In this document: one piece after another, positions 26,764 through 40,126 of the stretch
Layout of the letters: each line of letters opens with the position of its first letter
How positions within the stretch are numbered: position 1 is the first letter of the stretch
Source of the DNA: Drosophila miranda
Lineage: Eukaryota; Arthropoda; Insecta; Diptera; Drosophilidae
Assembly: GCF_003369915.1 (NCBI RefSeq)
Contig: NC_046673.1
Coordinates: 11,454,001 to 11,518,000 of the forward strand
Length of the DNA stretch: 64,000 bases
Direction: 5' to 3'
The notes under the pieces: model-generated
What the model was told of the DNA's origin: nothing
The model's input: the letters and a program-made list of their open reading frames with translations, nothing else
Database searches by the model: none
Program-made: the position numbers and the translations under genes

Positions 26764-27762
26764 CAAGAGATCTGACTATGACAGTTTCGTAAAGGTTATT
26801 TTATTCAAACGAAATAATCGAAATTCATACTACAACAATTCTCAATAAGAAGTCCTTGCCTTTCAACTCAGATCGATTCGAGATTCGGGCTGTCAAGTTC
26901 TGGGTTTGGGGCTCAGCCAGAAATGTTTCAGTTACGTCGAGTAGTTCTCCGAGAGAACACGTAGTATACAAATTTTGTGTGTGTAGAACAAAAAAGTAAG
27001 AAATTTAGTTTTTGAATCAAAAAAAATAAAATAAACTTCAAAATTAAAACGAAAAATATTATATAATATAATAATGGAAATATTATTCTTCTCCGAATAT
27101 ACCGATTGGATTAGACGCCGCGCTGCAACGAGGTTGGATGTGCAATACGGTCAGGTGGAAGGTTGAACTAGACGTCCCGCAGAGCCCTTGCATGTAACCT
27201 CCACTTCACAACCACCATCGAAGATATCCCGGCCATCAATTTGCCAAAAGTGCTCAAAGCCTCTTCGGGAGTTCTTTAAAGTGAGATCTCTGCCCTTCTC
27301 AAGGATCTTGCCACACCAAGTGCAATGCGGGTCGCCTCAGATACTTTACGCCTGCGTTGTAGCATCCTAAAATTTTAGTGAAACTTTTACGTAGACTATA
27401 TACGGTAAGTGAATCATTCTACACGTAACTTGAGGGATTCGGTCTCTCTTTCTGATTGTGAAGATGAACTTGACTGAGAACCATTACTGTCATTTGCAGG
27501 ATAGAATCGATGCGGACTCGAAAATGTACTTGGACCATTCATTGACGCTGATTTAGATTTGGGATGTGGAGGACTACTGGGGATACCACAATAAAAAAAA
27601 CGCGCTTAGAACTTTTCCTCTATGGTGGTGTGGAAAAGACTTTATAACACTTCCAAGCATAACCATATAATTAAAGAACTATTTGTCTGACAAAACATAT
27701 AGTCATTTTCGTGTTGTTAAAATATCTGAAATAGTAGTAGGCACTGGAAAAGATGGTCTTAG
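26764..27762 (-). repeat. Inverted dispersed repeat, copy A
   Basis: This 1-kb segment matches the reverse complement of 36793-37750, over 95% by eye in the centre. Read on the minus strand it looks gene-like: a Ser-rich open stretch ending in ESLKLRVE, a 56-base intron-like gap (GTAGAA to TTTTAG), then a segment with CTWCGKILEKGRDLTLKNSR and FWQIDGRDIFDGGCEVEV. An in-frame 3-base difference from copy B in that segment suggests coding ancestry. A poly-T frameshift-like tract and in-frame stops indicate that it is degenerate as it stands. The family is not recognised. Confidence 0.85.
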
Positions 27763-30700
27763 GAATAAATCCTCCGGATCGCTTTCCAGACTATACGCGA
27801 AAGAGAGGCATTGCTACAAGGCATTCCCAGTATTTTCGGGCTAGTATAAGAGGCGGTCTTATACGTACTTGGTCGTATAAAAGGTGACGGCCCTCGAATG
27901 AATGCCCGCATTCGCTGGCTGGCCCTCAACTCTGCCGGCTGCTTCTGCTGGCCCGGGGAGAATCCTCAAATAATACTCCGACATCGGAGGGAAAGCATTT
28001 TGGGAAAGGAAATATGTGGATTCATATGCTTTCGTTGAAAAAGAACCAATATCTCTGAGACAGACACCCACTGTAACGGAAAAGAGGTACAGCAGGATAC
28101 ATGTGCAGACAGCACGCCGCTTTAATATTCATCATAAAACTTATCAAATAGTTTTTGACATTTACCACTACGAGTATAATTGTTTTTAACCAATAACCGA
28201 GCTGCTGGGAGCTAATGGGAGTACTCATACGACTATTCAATACATAACTTGATTATTTATTTACCGAACTTCAGGTGGGGGGTGCAATGTGGGGCTTGGG
28301 CTGGGTCGCGTTGGGCAAGTGGAGAATTGTGGTTTCTGGTTTTAGATTTCAATTCCATTTGTTATAGATTTCAATTGTGCAACACAACTTGCAACAGTTG
28401 CATCGAGTTGATGGCCGCTAGCAGTTTTACAGTTATTAAATTTATTTATTGAAAACGCAGCATTGGCCCTCCGGTGTTCGATTGAGTGTAGGGTTTCATG
28501 TTTAGGACATCGATATGCAAATTGATTGACAAAACACTGGCCACCCAGCACTCCATCCGATCTAAGGGAGTTGTATTTTCACGAGTGCCTGCCTCGTTGG
28601 GCATTGAATTTGATGCTGCATCTGGCTACTGAAGGAGCGAGTCCTGCGAGTCCTTAGCTATTGACCAAAATCTATGTAGCTTCCAGGCTGAATTGTTGAG
28701 GCGTGGCCGGGGCTGCGGTTGGTGCGTCGGTCCATTTGACAAAATTAATTGTGACACGAACAATTACGATGGGGCTGGGCAGAGTACTGGGTGCTGGGCT
28801 GCTTGGAGGACAATAAGGATATACATTTTAATTAAAGCACCTCGAGCAACTAATTACATTGCCAGGACACTCGCCTTGGTATGCAGCTGCTGAGGAACAA
28901 AGCCAGCAAATAAGCGTGCCCCTGTGCCCATGTGTGCATGTGTGTTTGCGGTCTTCTGTGGCAGCCAGAATTTCCCCTCCCCCTTTCTCTCTCTCTCTCT
29001 CTATCTCTCTCTGTCTCTTGCTCTTAAAATGTACCCGATTGTCCTATGGTGTTCGTGCGTTTGCGGGAGCACTTGGTACATGGGTTCACGAATTAAATGC
29101 CGAAATTTTAAGCATGCTCTTGAGCGCGACAAGGCCTTATCTATCACATCAAAAATCTATAATTAATATCTATTTGCAGGTGCCAGTGATTGCCTCTTCT
29201 ATTAGCGAAAGCCAGCGGCTAGGAATGAGTTGTCAAAGCACAATAGTCTTGGATCAGGCCAAACCACCATTTCCTATCATACTATTTAGAGCTACTCCAA
29301 TTCGTGATGTATTGCAGTAATTTGATGAACAGATGATCCATTCGAATACGTGTATCCATTGAAAGCCCAAGGGATATTCCGTATGCACCAATGTCCGATA
29401 GCAGCCACCGATAGCAACACTTTCGTGTTGAAACCTTTACAGTCTTATCGCACTCCATCGTCACACCATAAAACGAGTTGGGAAAAAACTTTCATTTACT
29501 CTGTTTGTCAGTACATCAGTCTGTCGATTTGTCTGTGTCTATGTGCTTGAGTCAGACGCCGTGGCATCAGAAATGTAGGCGGCTGCGACACACGCCCATA
29601 AATAAAATGCAAGACGCCACCAAGCGGCAGTTGGAGGCACAGCGCTGACAGGTTAATGTCAAATCGCGCAGCCCAAAACCAAAAAGCCAAAGCAACAAAC
29701 CCAAACAAAAGGGTGGCTGGTGGGCTGGATGATGAGTGAAGAGTGAAGAGTATGGCAAAAAATACACAGTCGTTTTTTCGAATATAGAATACCCCTGGCA
29801 TACCCCTGCCGTTCCAGCTTATCATAGTTTTGGAAAGAGGAAGATTTCTAAAAGCCGAAGCGGATACATTTCTGAATTCAAAATTCTCAATATCAAGAGA
29901 GGATTTCAAAAGGTATGATAAATATTTTCTTTGTAGAAATATAAGAAGGCTTTTTTATATGTATATAGTTCCTCTTACAGATCGGGGCGGTCAGAAAACT
30001 TACTCGAGCACAGTATACCCTTCCATTAAGCGACTTGGTACTGGATACGACAACAGCTAACGTCGACAAAGCGGCAAAGTTTTTTCGTCAACGCCAGGAC
30101 GAGGCGGAAACGGAGGACAGCTCTGGCTGGATGGAAAAAGCAACTCTGAAGCTGTCAACTGACAGTTATGAGAAAAAGTAAAGCTGACGAAGACATCAGC
30201 GGGGCAAATTTGTTTAGTCTTAGTCTCTGTCTCAGTCTTCGTTTTCCTCGCCCTCGCCCTCGCCCTCGCCCTTAGCTCCGCCCTGCCTCCCGCTGTTCTT
30301 CTGCCGTCTGCCCGCCTGCCATTTTGGTAATGATGGCTCAAAGGACGCCCGCTGCGACAATGTGTTTACTCGACTGGGATAGGGGAGTCGGGTCGGTCCT
30401 TCCCGAGAACGCGCCGTTAACAGAGCATATCGTGGCTCTGCTTTCCGCTGGGATTAGGTGAGGGGTAGGGGGGTGGTACCGTGGGTGATTTTGGGAGGAA
30501 TCATGGTGGATTCAGAGGGGGAGGTAGGGTGTCAACCGCTAAAAGGGCGTTAAGTGTTTTATTTACCCTCAAAATATAATTTATATTGTTGCTGGATATG
30601 TGTGTGTGTGTGTGTGCTGGAAAGAGACAGAGACAGAGAGAGAGAGAGACAGAGAAAGAGATATGCTGAGTGACAGAGTGGCAAGAGGATATCGTAAAAG

Positions 30701-32818
30701 AGAAGAAGGCCAGATAGAGAGACCCGTGTGGAAGAGGATTTGCTGTGAAGTGATTTAAATTTTAAGTACTTTTTGCATTTGTGTGTTTGTTCGGTATTTT
30801 CGCCGTCGCCCTCGCCCACGCCCTCTTCCTCCCCTACCCAAACCACTCCCTGTGCCACTTCTCAGTGTTTCTCTTACTGATTACTTTTCTCATTTTGCAA
30901 ATTGACTTGATGACATTTTCGGGTAATTTACACAATTCTGATTATCCGTTCATTCCAGAACTGCAACAGCAGCTTCCCTCCTCCGGCACGGGGAATCCCC
31001 GAGCGGCAATCGGATCGTAATTGATGCCACATCAAGTTTTCAGTAAACGAGGTTGAATTACGCATATAAAATGGATAAAATGTATCTACATGTGTGGTTA
31101 TTTTTTATGGAATATTAACAGTGTATAAATATTATGCCCGGCACTCGTATAATCAATAACATTAAGTGATCAACTGTCAGACATGCATATTATCAGAGAT
31201 ACGGTACATATGGTTATATAAAATAAATAATAAAGTACACCATTATCGATACCAGCCATCAGATCGATTACCATTAGCCCATCCAAAGGTCATATAGGTT
31301 TATATAGCCAGCTAAAAGTACATATGTGTCTGTCAATCTATGTACGAATACTATATCTACTCGTAAAAATAGCAGATATGAATCGATACCGTCCCGTATC
31401 GATGCTTATTGACACATGTGTATAATTGGCTGGATGACATCTCCGGGTCGCTAACATAGCACATGTTCCCACCACACGATGCACGATGCACGGAGGAGTA
31501 GATTCTGCGGTGCTCAAGTTGGTAGAGCCGGCGGTGTCGGCTGACAAACTCGCCTTAATATAACCAATTATGTCGAAAATAAAACATAACAAAACATCCA
31601 GCGAAAATAACTTTTTACACCGCCATCCGCCATCGTCTGCCCCAAAATGTGTCGAGCATTAATTTAATGTTACATTTAACCGTGGCTGCCGCCCTGCCAC
31701 GTCCCTGCCCCCCATTTTTGGGGCTGTCGCGGCATTTGTGGGTCGCGCTTTGGCAAGTAAATTAAAATATTTTAATGAGTACAATTTATCACGCGCCAGC
31801 GGGCTGGCAGACCGGTTTAAACCGTTTGCGAGAGACCCCATTACCCAGTGGCATTGTCCTTCGTTCTGCATCCTTCATTCTTCATGCCGCGTCCTTGGCT
31901 GTAGGTGCTAGTTGCCTGTGTGGTGGGTGGGTTGTCGCTGGTGGCTGCTGGGTGCCGAGTGCCGAGTACCGAGTACCGGCTGCCGGGTGGGGTGGCAACT
32001 TGTTGCGACATTTAATTATTGGTGACAGTATAATCAAGTAAACTCGGCAAGAATTTCAATTTCATTTAATGGTTTAACACATTTTGCCAGCTCTCCCTAG
32101 GGTTAAGCCTCAAGTGTCATGTAAACGACGTTCAACGGGGTGGAGAAAACGGTTAAAGCCCGCAAAAAAGGGTTTAACCCGACCCCAACTCTTCTCCCTA
32201 TCCTCCATCCTTTGCTTTCTTATCATTGAACAATTAGTAGGGGAAACAACAGAGACGCCAACAACAATACACATAAACATTATGGCACAGACAATTATTA
32301 GGGTTTTATGGATTTGAATGGGTTGTGTAATAATGCCCCACCAAAATGATAGCGTGGCATGGTTGGAAAGCAAATGGCAAATGGAAGGGCTGTAGAGTCT
32401 GTGCTAGGACGAAAAAACTTTTAGAGTCTTCTGCAGTAGAGCAAAGGACCCCGAGATTTAATATAAAATTAAATATGATGAAAATATATACACTTTTGAT
32501 GCAATTTAGATATAATTTCTTTGGTTTTCGTGGCTCAGCTGCTCCACACAGGGTTGCACATGCGCTGTACATTGAATATGGTCCTATCAAATTACCAAAA
32601 TACTTTGGAGACAGGTGCCTGTCTTTGCAGCAAGATCTCAATTATGGCTCCAGAACTAGTTCTAGCACACGTCAGCAAATACTTCATTGTGATGAGCTGT
32701 GATTGGAACTATAGAAAGTCATAGTCATTCGGTTTTTGATATAGCTAGCTGTGACACAGCCCAAAACCAAAGTCATACTCAATCATTTCTAAAACTAAAT
32801 TTAGTGAGTCAAAACATA
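27763..32818. other. Non-coding interval upstream of the 312-residue gene
   Basis: No supported gene. It contains a CT-rich microsatellite (28986-29018), a TG run (30599-30616) next to a GA-rich tract (30621-30662), and a CCCTCG run (30248-30272). Scattered short open frames overlap on both strands and show no domain. AT-rich stretches around 31.0-31.4 kb look like ordinary intergenic DNA. Confidence 0.6.
30599..30662. repeat. TG microsatellite followed by GA-rich tract
   Basis: A (TG)9 run at 30599-30616 is followed by an AGAGAC/GAGAGA purine tract to about 30662. Purine GA tracts can bind GAGA factor in flies; no nearby promoter supports that here. Confidence 0.85.
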
Positions 32819-33757
32819 ATGGGACGTGCTAAGCCAATAAAAAGCCGCTTTCCGCATATCCCACCGCCACGCGAAATGGAGCTAATAACTGTCGAGGAGA
32901 TGACCGAGCTTATTCACACCTTTTCCCGAATAAATCTCGAAAAGGGGTTGCCGGAGAATCGCCAACCCTATGTGGAGGTGAACAACGACGACCATAGGTA
33001 TGGCGAATGGAAGCTGCCCGAGGGGGCAAAGTCCTCGATGGAGACGGCCTATGAAATCATGCGGGAGCTTAAGAACTGTCCCTACCCGGAGTACATTCAG
33101 CCGCCACGCTCGAAGGTGCACTGCAGCCCTTTCAAAAATTTGATGCCCGTTGCGTTCACCAGCGAGAGACGAATCTTCGACGACGTCAAGGAGGAGATCG
33201 AAGATATTACGAATGCGGCGCGGGACCAAGCAGCCGGCATCGAGCCACCCTGCGAGGGAGCCGTAGGCTACAGCGAGGAGTACTACGAGGCCAGCAAGAT
33301 GATCAAGGTGTACAAAATGGACCGCATGTCGAGCCCCAGACCCCCAATCGACTTTCATCCGTTTGATTTGGCTCTCGAAGTCACCGAAAACGATTCTGGG
33401 CAGAACCGCATGCCCAAAGGCAGGCTCCTTGCAAGGAACCGTCCTCTTTTGATCCGAAGCAAGAGGTTGAAGCGCAAGAAGAAGGGTCGCAGCCGGCGCC
33501 ACGCTGCACGCAATGTGGACACTGGTCCGATCCTGATGTCTCGCTACTGCCCCATCGTGGAGCAGCAGGACTTTCGGTCATATTCAGAATACAACAGTGA
33601 ATACGATCAACGATCGGAGGGGTGCTTCGGTGGATCCACGTTCAACAGCGCAGAAGCCGATGCTCTTTCCGTTCAGAGTTTGTTCCTTCTAAGCAACTCC
33701 CCTACGCAGCGTTCTTATCCATCTTCCTGGGCCTCTGGTGCATATTCCGAGGATTAA
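32819..33757 (+). CDS. Uncharacterised 312-residue basic protein
   Basis: A single-exon frame with a good fly start context (AACATAATGG). An in-frame ATG 40 codons upstream at 32699 is less likely because its extension is low-quality and the context weaker. The N-terminus (MGRAKPIKSRFPHIPPPREM) is basic and proline-rich. A helical acidic stretch follows (LITVEEMTELIHTFSRINL), then a middle region with many Glu and Pro, a strongly basic cluster near residues 212-233 (RSKRLKRKKKGRSRR) that would act as a nuclear localisation signal, and a Ser/Tyr-rich C-terminus. No signal peptide or membrane segment is seen. Codon use is fly-like (CTG, GTG, AAG, GAG). ATTAAA at 33926 is a possible poly(A) signal. 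No family is recognised. Lack of introns and isolation in a gene-poor interval fit a lineage-specific gene or retrocopy, which is inference. Confidence 0.75.
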   Translation: MGRAKPIKSRFPHIPPPREMELITVEEMTELIHTFSRINLEKGLPENRQPYVEVNNDDHRYGEWKLPEGAKSSMETAYEIMRELKNCPYPEYIQPPRSKVHCSPFKNLMPVAFTSERRIFDDVKEEIEDITNAARDQAAGIEPPCEGAVGYSEEYYEASKMIKVYKMDRMSSPRPPIDFHPFDLALEVTENDSGQNRMPKGRLLARNRPLLIRSKRLKRKKKGRSRRHAARNVDTGPILMSRYCPIVEQQDFRSYSEYNSEYDQRSEGCFGGSTFNSAEADALSVQSLFLLSNSPTQRSYPSSWASGAYSED

Positions 33758-36700
33758 TTCTAAGGACTCTATGGACTGGACCTCGGATCGAGCATTTCTC
33801 ACACTACTACACTCTACACTACTACTACACTCAATCGCCAGCAGCAGAGAAAACACCAACACCATGAACAGCACCAACACACTAGAAGAATTGTCCAGAA
33901 AGTAGAGCTGTCGGCAACTTCAATGAATTAAAATGCATATTCAATACATGCACACGAGCCAAGCTCTCATAAAAACATGTTGAAACAATGCATTACCAAT
34001 TATTTCATATTATTCATTCTAGAGGACCTTCAACTAGAGCATATTCGCGTTTATTAGAGACATGAGATTACCTCACGGTTGAACGAAATCCTGGCCTCGC
34101 GCGGCCTCTCCCTCTCTCTCTCTTCAACGCGCTTTTCTTTTTATCAAGAAAATGTTTAACTTTCCCTCTTTTAGAAGCACTTTCATTCATTAATGTTCCA
34201 TTCTGGCTTCTGCCTTTTGCTTTCAATAAGATTTGATTCCTTTCTTTGGCCTTTTGACGGCTGCTGCCTATAGATTGCCATATGAAAATGCAATTGGCTT
34301 TTCTACTGATTTCATTTTCTCGGCAACAACAGTGGGCAACGACGGCAGAGGGTGTGCAAAAAATGTGTGCAAAATGGTGAAACATAAAATGCGAAACACA
34401 AAAGTGGAGAGGGATGCGCGAATGGAAAATGTATTTGAGTTGGGGGAGAAATTGCATTTGGCCCCCAGAGCTTTGAAATGTGGCGCCAACTGCGCTGATT
34501 AGATAAGCAACAACACAAAGTGCCCCGCGGGGCCAGAAGCGGAATGCAACAGCAGTAGCTCCATCTCTTGCTGCTCCTGCCCCTGCTGCTGCCCCTGCTC
34601 CTGAACGGCCCCTATCCCTATCCCTATATCTATCTCTCTTTCTCTCTCTCGCTGTTGGCAGTTGACTGCAACTGCAACTTTGGCTTACAAATTGTTTTTT
34701 AGTTGGCAGAACTTTTAATTTGGTTATGGTGTGAAAATGTTTGTTTTCTCCATCTTTTTCACACTCTCTCACTCTCACTCTCTCTCTGGCTCTCTCTCCG
34801 CCCCTGTTCCTTTTTTTAAACCCTAGTTTGATGAAGTTTGTGGTGCAAATTAATTTGCATTTTTACTGGGGATATATATAGCGCTGGTACATCTATATGT
34901 ATGTATATGTTGGACATACATATATAAATAACTTTTGTACGACGACTTTTTCAATTAGTGCAGCAAAAATGCTTCCTTTTTCTAGAATTTTTCGTCTTTT
35001 TTGCTGTTGTTTTTGTTGGTTTTGGTTTTGTTGGAGAGTTGCGTGACCGTGAGCAATTAGATGGCAATTAATAAGGCCTCGGTTACATGTCCTCGTCAGG
35101 GATAAGGACAATACACAATGGACAATGGACAATGGACAATGGACAGTGGTCAGGAGACCGGGGACAGTGGACAATGGGACATTAATCAAACAAATCAATT
35201 TTCATATCGGATATCGCATAGACGGGAGAACCAGGCACTCAAGCACTCAACGGCGAGCCGTTCAGACCTGGCCGAATAATGTTGCCTTTCCTTGGCTTTG
35301 CCGTTCGATTCGTTGTGTGTTCATAAATGTAATAAAAAACCTTAAAAGCCTCACACGTCAAACGCAATTCAATTGGACGGGGCTCTGGCTCGCCCACCAC
35401 TCCTTCAGCCGCCATCCCAACCATAACCCAGGGACAATTATCAGGGCTATTACGGAGCAGGGATCTGGGATATGGGCTCTGGTATCTGGAGTCCTCTACA
35501 CTACACTCTCTCTTTCAATTCAATTTGCTTGACGTTTCAAATGGCTTTGACTTTGGCACTTTTTGTTTGAAGGGTCACATGATATGTCGTCTAGCTAGGA
35601 TCAAGTTTGCCTCTCACTGTTTTTGGTTACTTTTGCAAAAACTTTCGCATTGATAAGCGGGAGAGAGAGCGAGAGAGAGGGCGAGAGATATGGTGAGGCA
35701 TGGAATGGATCTGTGTTACCATTATAGCATTCCCACGCACATGCTGTGCCTTCGCCTGGCCCACTCTCGCAGCCTCTCAGCCTCCCTCTGCGTAATGAAA
35801 AGTTTTGGCGTAATGAAATAAGCCAAAGTTTTTGCAGCTTTCAATAATAACTGTAAAAGTAACTAGCCAAAGTTTTTGTTCCCCTGCTCCGCTCCACTCT
35901 GCTCTGTCCTTTCCGGCGCTGGCCTGCCCTGTCAGTCCTGCCAATCTTTGCTAACCAACAGGCAAGAAGAAGGACCCAGACCCAGACCCAGAAAATAAGC
36001 TTCAAGGGCAGAAGGAGAGGCTGGCAAACTTTCCCTTGAATTTCCCTCTTTTGTGCCTGTTAACGGAGCCATCAATGTCATTATGAAGTGACGACTAATG
36101 TATCTATTTGAGTGCACTTTGATATGGCTCTCATGTGACTATCTGAGTATCTAAGCATCTGAGAATCTGAGTGGGTATATTCTCGTCTGCATCTCTCTCC
36201 CCCTATACCTCTACCTTTGCGTTGAGAATGTTTGATTATTTCCAACTGAATTAGTTAATTGGCTTTTGTCCTGCATTCGATTTTCTTTTTCCTTTTTGCT
36301 TCGCCTTTGACTAATTTTCTGGCCCACCTTCTACTTGTTTCCCTTACCACTTTCAAGGTTGTTGTTGATTATTTTTAGCATGGTATATGACGTTTTACCT
36401 TCCTCTTGGCCTTTCAACATTTCTACTTTGCTTTTCTTTATGCTTTCATTTACGTTTACTTTCTCCTTCTGTCGATTTTTCTCTCATTCACTTTCATTCT
36501 TCAAGAGACTTTTGATGTCATCAATGATTTCTTTGGTAGGTTTCTTTACCTTTAACGCAGAGACGCCATTCGGCACCATTAAAAGCCGAATCGAGATGTC
36601 CCTCAGCTAAGACATTATCGGTGTGAAACCTGACAGAGAGCTGTCTATTTTAACGTAGCACCTATATGACTCGTCAAAATAGGAGAGGGGATGGATGCAT

Positions 36701-36792
36701 CGCAGCTATTCTGCACTTAGTGTAACAGTGTAGTTAATTATTGTATATTGGTAGTGCTTCCAACGGGTCGTCGTCTCCCTCTTTTGCGCAGA
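33758..36792. other. Non-coding interval with low-complexity tracts
   Basis: The first 170 bases are likely 3' UTR. The rest has no supported gene. CT-rich tracts at 34100-34130, 34620-34650 and 34765-34800 and a GGACAAT run at 35115-35148 make long but spurious open frames on the minus strand. Confidence 0.6.
35115..35148. repeat. ACAATGG minisatellite
   Basis: About five head-to-tail copies of a 7-base ACAATGG unit, the last with a G substitution. A few related but diverged GGACA steps continue to about 35180. Confidence 0.85.
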
Positions 36793-37750
36793 TAAGACCA
36801 TCCTTCCTGTGCCTTCTAGTGTATTTCAGACATGTTAATAGATTTTTTGGTAGACAAAAATCTCTTTATTTATATGGTTATGCTTGGAAGTGTAATAAAC
36901 ACTTTTCCGCACCACCATAAAAGTAGAGTTCTAGTAGGCCTACTCCACATACCAAATCTAAATCAGCGTCAAAGAATGGTCCAAGTACATTTCCGAGTCC
37001 GCATCGATTCTATCCTGCAAATGACAGTAATGGTTCTCAGTCAAGTTCATTTTCACAATCAGAAAGAGAGACCGAATCCCTCAAGTTACGTGTAGAATGA
37101 TTCACTTACCGTATATAGTCTACGTAAAAGTTTCACTAAAATTTTAGGATGCTACAACGCAGGCGTAAAGTATCTGAGGCGACCCGCATTGCACTTGGTG
37201 TGGCAAGATCCTTGAGAAGGGCAGAGATCTCACTTTAAAGAACTCCCGAAGAGTTGGCTTTGAGCACTTTTGGCAAATTGATGGCCGGGATATCTTCGAT
37301 GGTGGTTGTGAAGTGGAGGTTACATGCAAGGGCTCTGCGGGACGTCTAGTTCAACCTTCCACCTGACCGTATTGCACATCCAACCTCGTTGCAGCGTGGC
37401 GTCTAATCCATTTGGTCTATTCGGAGAAAAATAATATTTCCAAATTATTTTTCGTTTTAATTTTGAAGTTTATTTTATTTTTTTTTATTCAAAAACTAAA
37501 TTTCTTACTTTTTTGTTCTACACACACAAAATTTGTATACTACGTGTTCTCTCGGAGAACTACTCGACGTAACTGAAACATTTCTGGCTGAGCCCCAAAC
37601 CCAGAACTTGACAGCCCGAATCTCGAATCGATCTGAGTTGAAAGGCAAGGACTTCTTATTGAGAATTGTTGTAGTATGAATTTCGATTATATTGTTTGAA
37701 TAAAAAAGCTGTTTAGCCTTCACAAAACTGTCGTAGTCAGATCTCTTGAG
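36793..37750 (+). repeat. Inverted dispersed repeat, copy B
   Basis: This is the reverse-complement partner of 26764-27762, 9.0 kb away. Matching starts at TAAGACCATC (36793) and ends at CAGATCTCTTGA (about 37749). Copy B has a short internal deletion near 36940 and an extra GTT near 37253. Same-strand open pieces are the Ser-rich part at 36952-37097 and the Cys-containing part at about 37180-37360. The two copies may be a decayed transposon or a duplicated gene piece. Confidence 0.85.
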
Positions 37751-40100
37751 ACTAAGGATGTATGGCAATGAAAGAAAACAATTTGAGCTACCTCATAAGA
37801 ATCAGCCAAGTGTACACCCAGCTATTTTGTATATACATATCTATCTATATCTTTATATAAACTAACAAGTATGTAAGGATTTCCAATGATTTCGTAGTGC
37901 CTCCAACTCTTCATCTTGGCCTGAATGTTTAACATTAATCTCCACTTCGTAAGTCTATTCTCCTGCCATGATTCATTTCATTACTGTACTGCACCAAAGC
38001 GATTTGCCTGCGCGGAAAGCATTGAACAGCCATTGAAAAGGGAACACAGGCCACACAATAACAATTAATCATAATTAAGCCACAAAATGATACAAATGTG
38101 ATGGTGGATGAGAGGAGACATGTAGAGACACAGACAAACAGACAAACAGACAGACAGGAGGAGGATGTAAAGCTCCTTGTAAGTCAGAAAACCCCAAACC
38201 ATATACACCCAGAGAACTGACCTTTTGACTTTGGACCAGGGGCTGGGTCTCAGCCTGATCCATCCCCCCATGCTGGCCGCAGCGTTAATCAGGCGTTAAA
38301 TTAAGGCACTCATTAGCACAAATTACAAATTGAGCTGCAGGGAAGAGGACAAAGTGCAGGACCGGGGGCCGGCTGGGGATGTGGGTGGTTCCTTGCTAAG
38401 CCAGGTGCTCAGCATAAATCACTTAATAATCAAGTGCAGCCCATTTAATTGGCTTGCCGCTGGACCCCGGGCGATGTCCGCTGTCCGTTATCCACTATCC
38501 GCTATCCGTTGTCCTCTGTCCGTTGTCCGCACAGATGTCCGTCGCCTGCGAGCAATTAATTATTTCATTATGCCGCCTGACAAAAGCTGACTGCTGCCAA
38601 ACGGCACGCGGCAGAGTTGTATTTGTCTTCCGCTCGCCTCTCTTGTTGCCTTTTCATGACTGTACCGTACCCAGAGCATACCCTGCAGCGTAGAGAACGT
38701 AGAGAGAAGCTTCTGGTATCACAACCTGAACCCATTTTGGGACTTGTGCTTCTGTTTATATATAGATAGATATAGTTAAATCAGATATAGTTAAAGATAA
38801 CTACAAAAAATATAGAATACTGGAATGAAATTTCAAGACAATATCATATGAACAATCGACCTTAAGACCATTCTTTTGACAATAAACAATGTATTTTGAA
38901 GGATATATAAAGTTACGTTCGACATTCCTTACTTGCTGTAGGTCCGTTTTTGTTTATTTGGCGACATTTAATTTAAGTTTTGCAATTTGCATGCGAATTA
39001 CAGCGAGTCTGATTGAAATGACCCCCGAAAATGCCCCCCGAACATGGCCCCATTAAAATGCCCGTAGAAGCCATTTCATGTGAAAATACGAATGAAAAAA
39101 AAGCGACAGAGCAAAAACAAACAGCTGAAGGCAACAAAATTTGCAAAGTTTTTAATTGCCAGCCAACCGCTGTCAGTGACAACCGCAGCAGGAACAGAAG
39201 CGGAAGTGGAAGTGGAAATGGAATTTGAATGGGAACGGAAACCGGAAACAGGAAGTTTGTTGAATACATACCCCTCAAGGTGAGAAATGGGGAATATCGG
39301 GGAATATCGATTTATCTTTTCTCGGAGGGATAACAGATCAATGGGGTTCACTGGAGCCTGTCCACAATCACCAAACTTTAAGAATGGTTTCATTAAATTT
39401 TTATTCAAAACAAGAATCGAATCGATGTGAATTTGTACTAAAAACGAGTCCCGACATGAGATGGGAACCGATTGAAAAACCTTAACCGAGATTTGAAGTA
39501 CATACATATGTATATATTATTCTGTGATTAAGATTCTTTTGATTTCAATAATAATAGGATACATTTGCGGCTTCGCAAACCAGATCGCAAGCTTAGGGTA
39601 TTGATTAGCCCTTATTGTTGCTTATTTTTGACTTGATTTGTTCACATTTTCAACGACTTTTCGTCAGGGAAGTTTAATTATTCAGAGACAAATTTACCAC
39701 CAGATCATGGACAGAAAGAGTATCGAAGGGACGTTCTATCTCAGCCTCAGTTTCCATTCGATTCGATTTTGCTATATTTTGCCGATTGTTCTGTGGAGCG
39801 AAGCATTTTGCATTTGAAATGCCAGTCAAGTCAATGCCAGTTGTCAGGGTTAGTTCTCTGTGCCCCTTTAACACCAATTCATCCCCTTCTTCCAGTCTTA
39901 CTCTTCAATCCTCCATTTGGCGTTGATCAAGTTCAATGTCGAGCTGTCAATGGCTGCAAATGTTCGGCAATAAACTAAAATTACAAAATGGCCCCAAAAC
40001 ATCAGTCGTATTCGTCTTCGGATGGTGCTTAGACCACCTCACTCCCAACACCCTCCTCTGCCTTTTGTTGCAACTCTTCTAGCCACAACTTTAATTCAAC

Positions 40101-40126
40101 ATCATCATCATCATCATCATCATCAT
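40101..40126. repeat. ATC trinucleotide microsatellite
   Basis: About nine ATC repeats. On the minus strand it gives a run of Asp codons in a short open frame, which is a repeat effect rather than a gene. Confidence 0.9.
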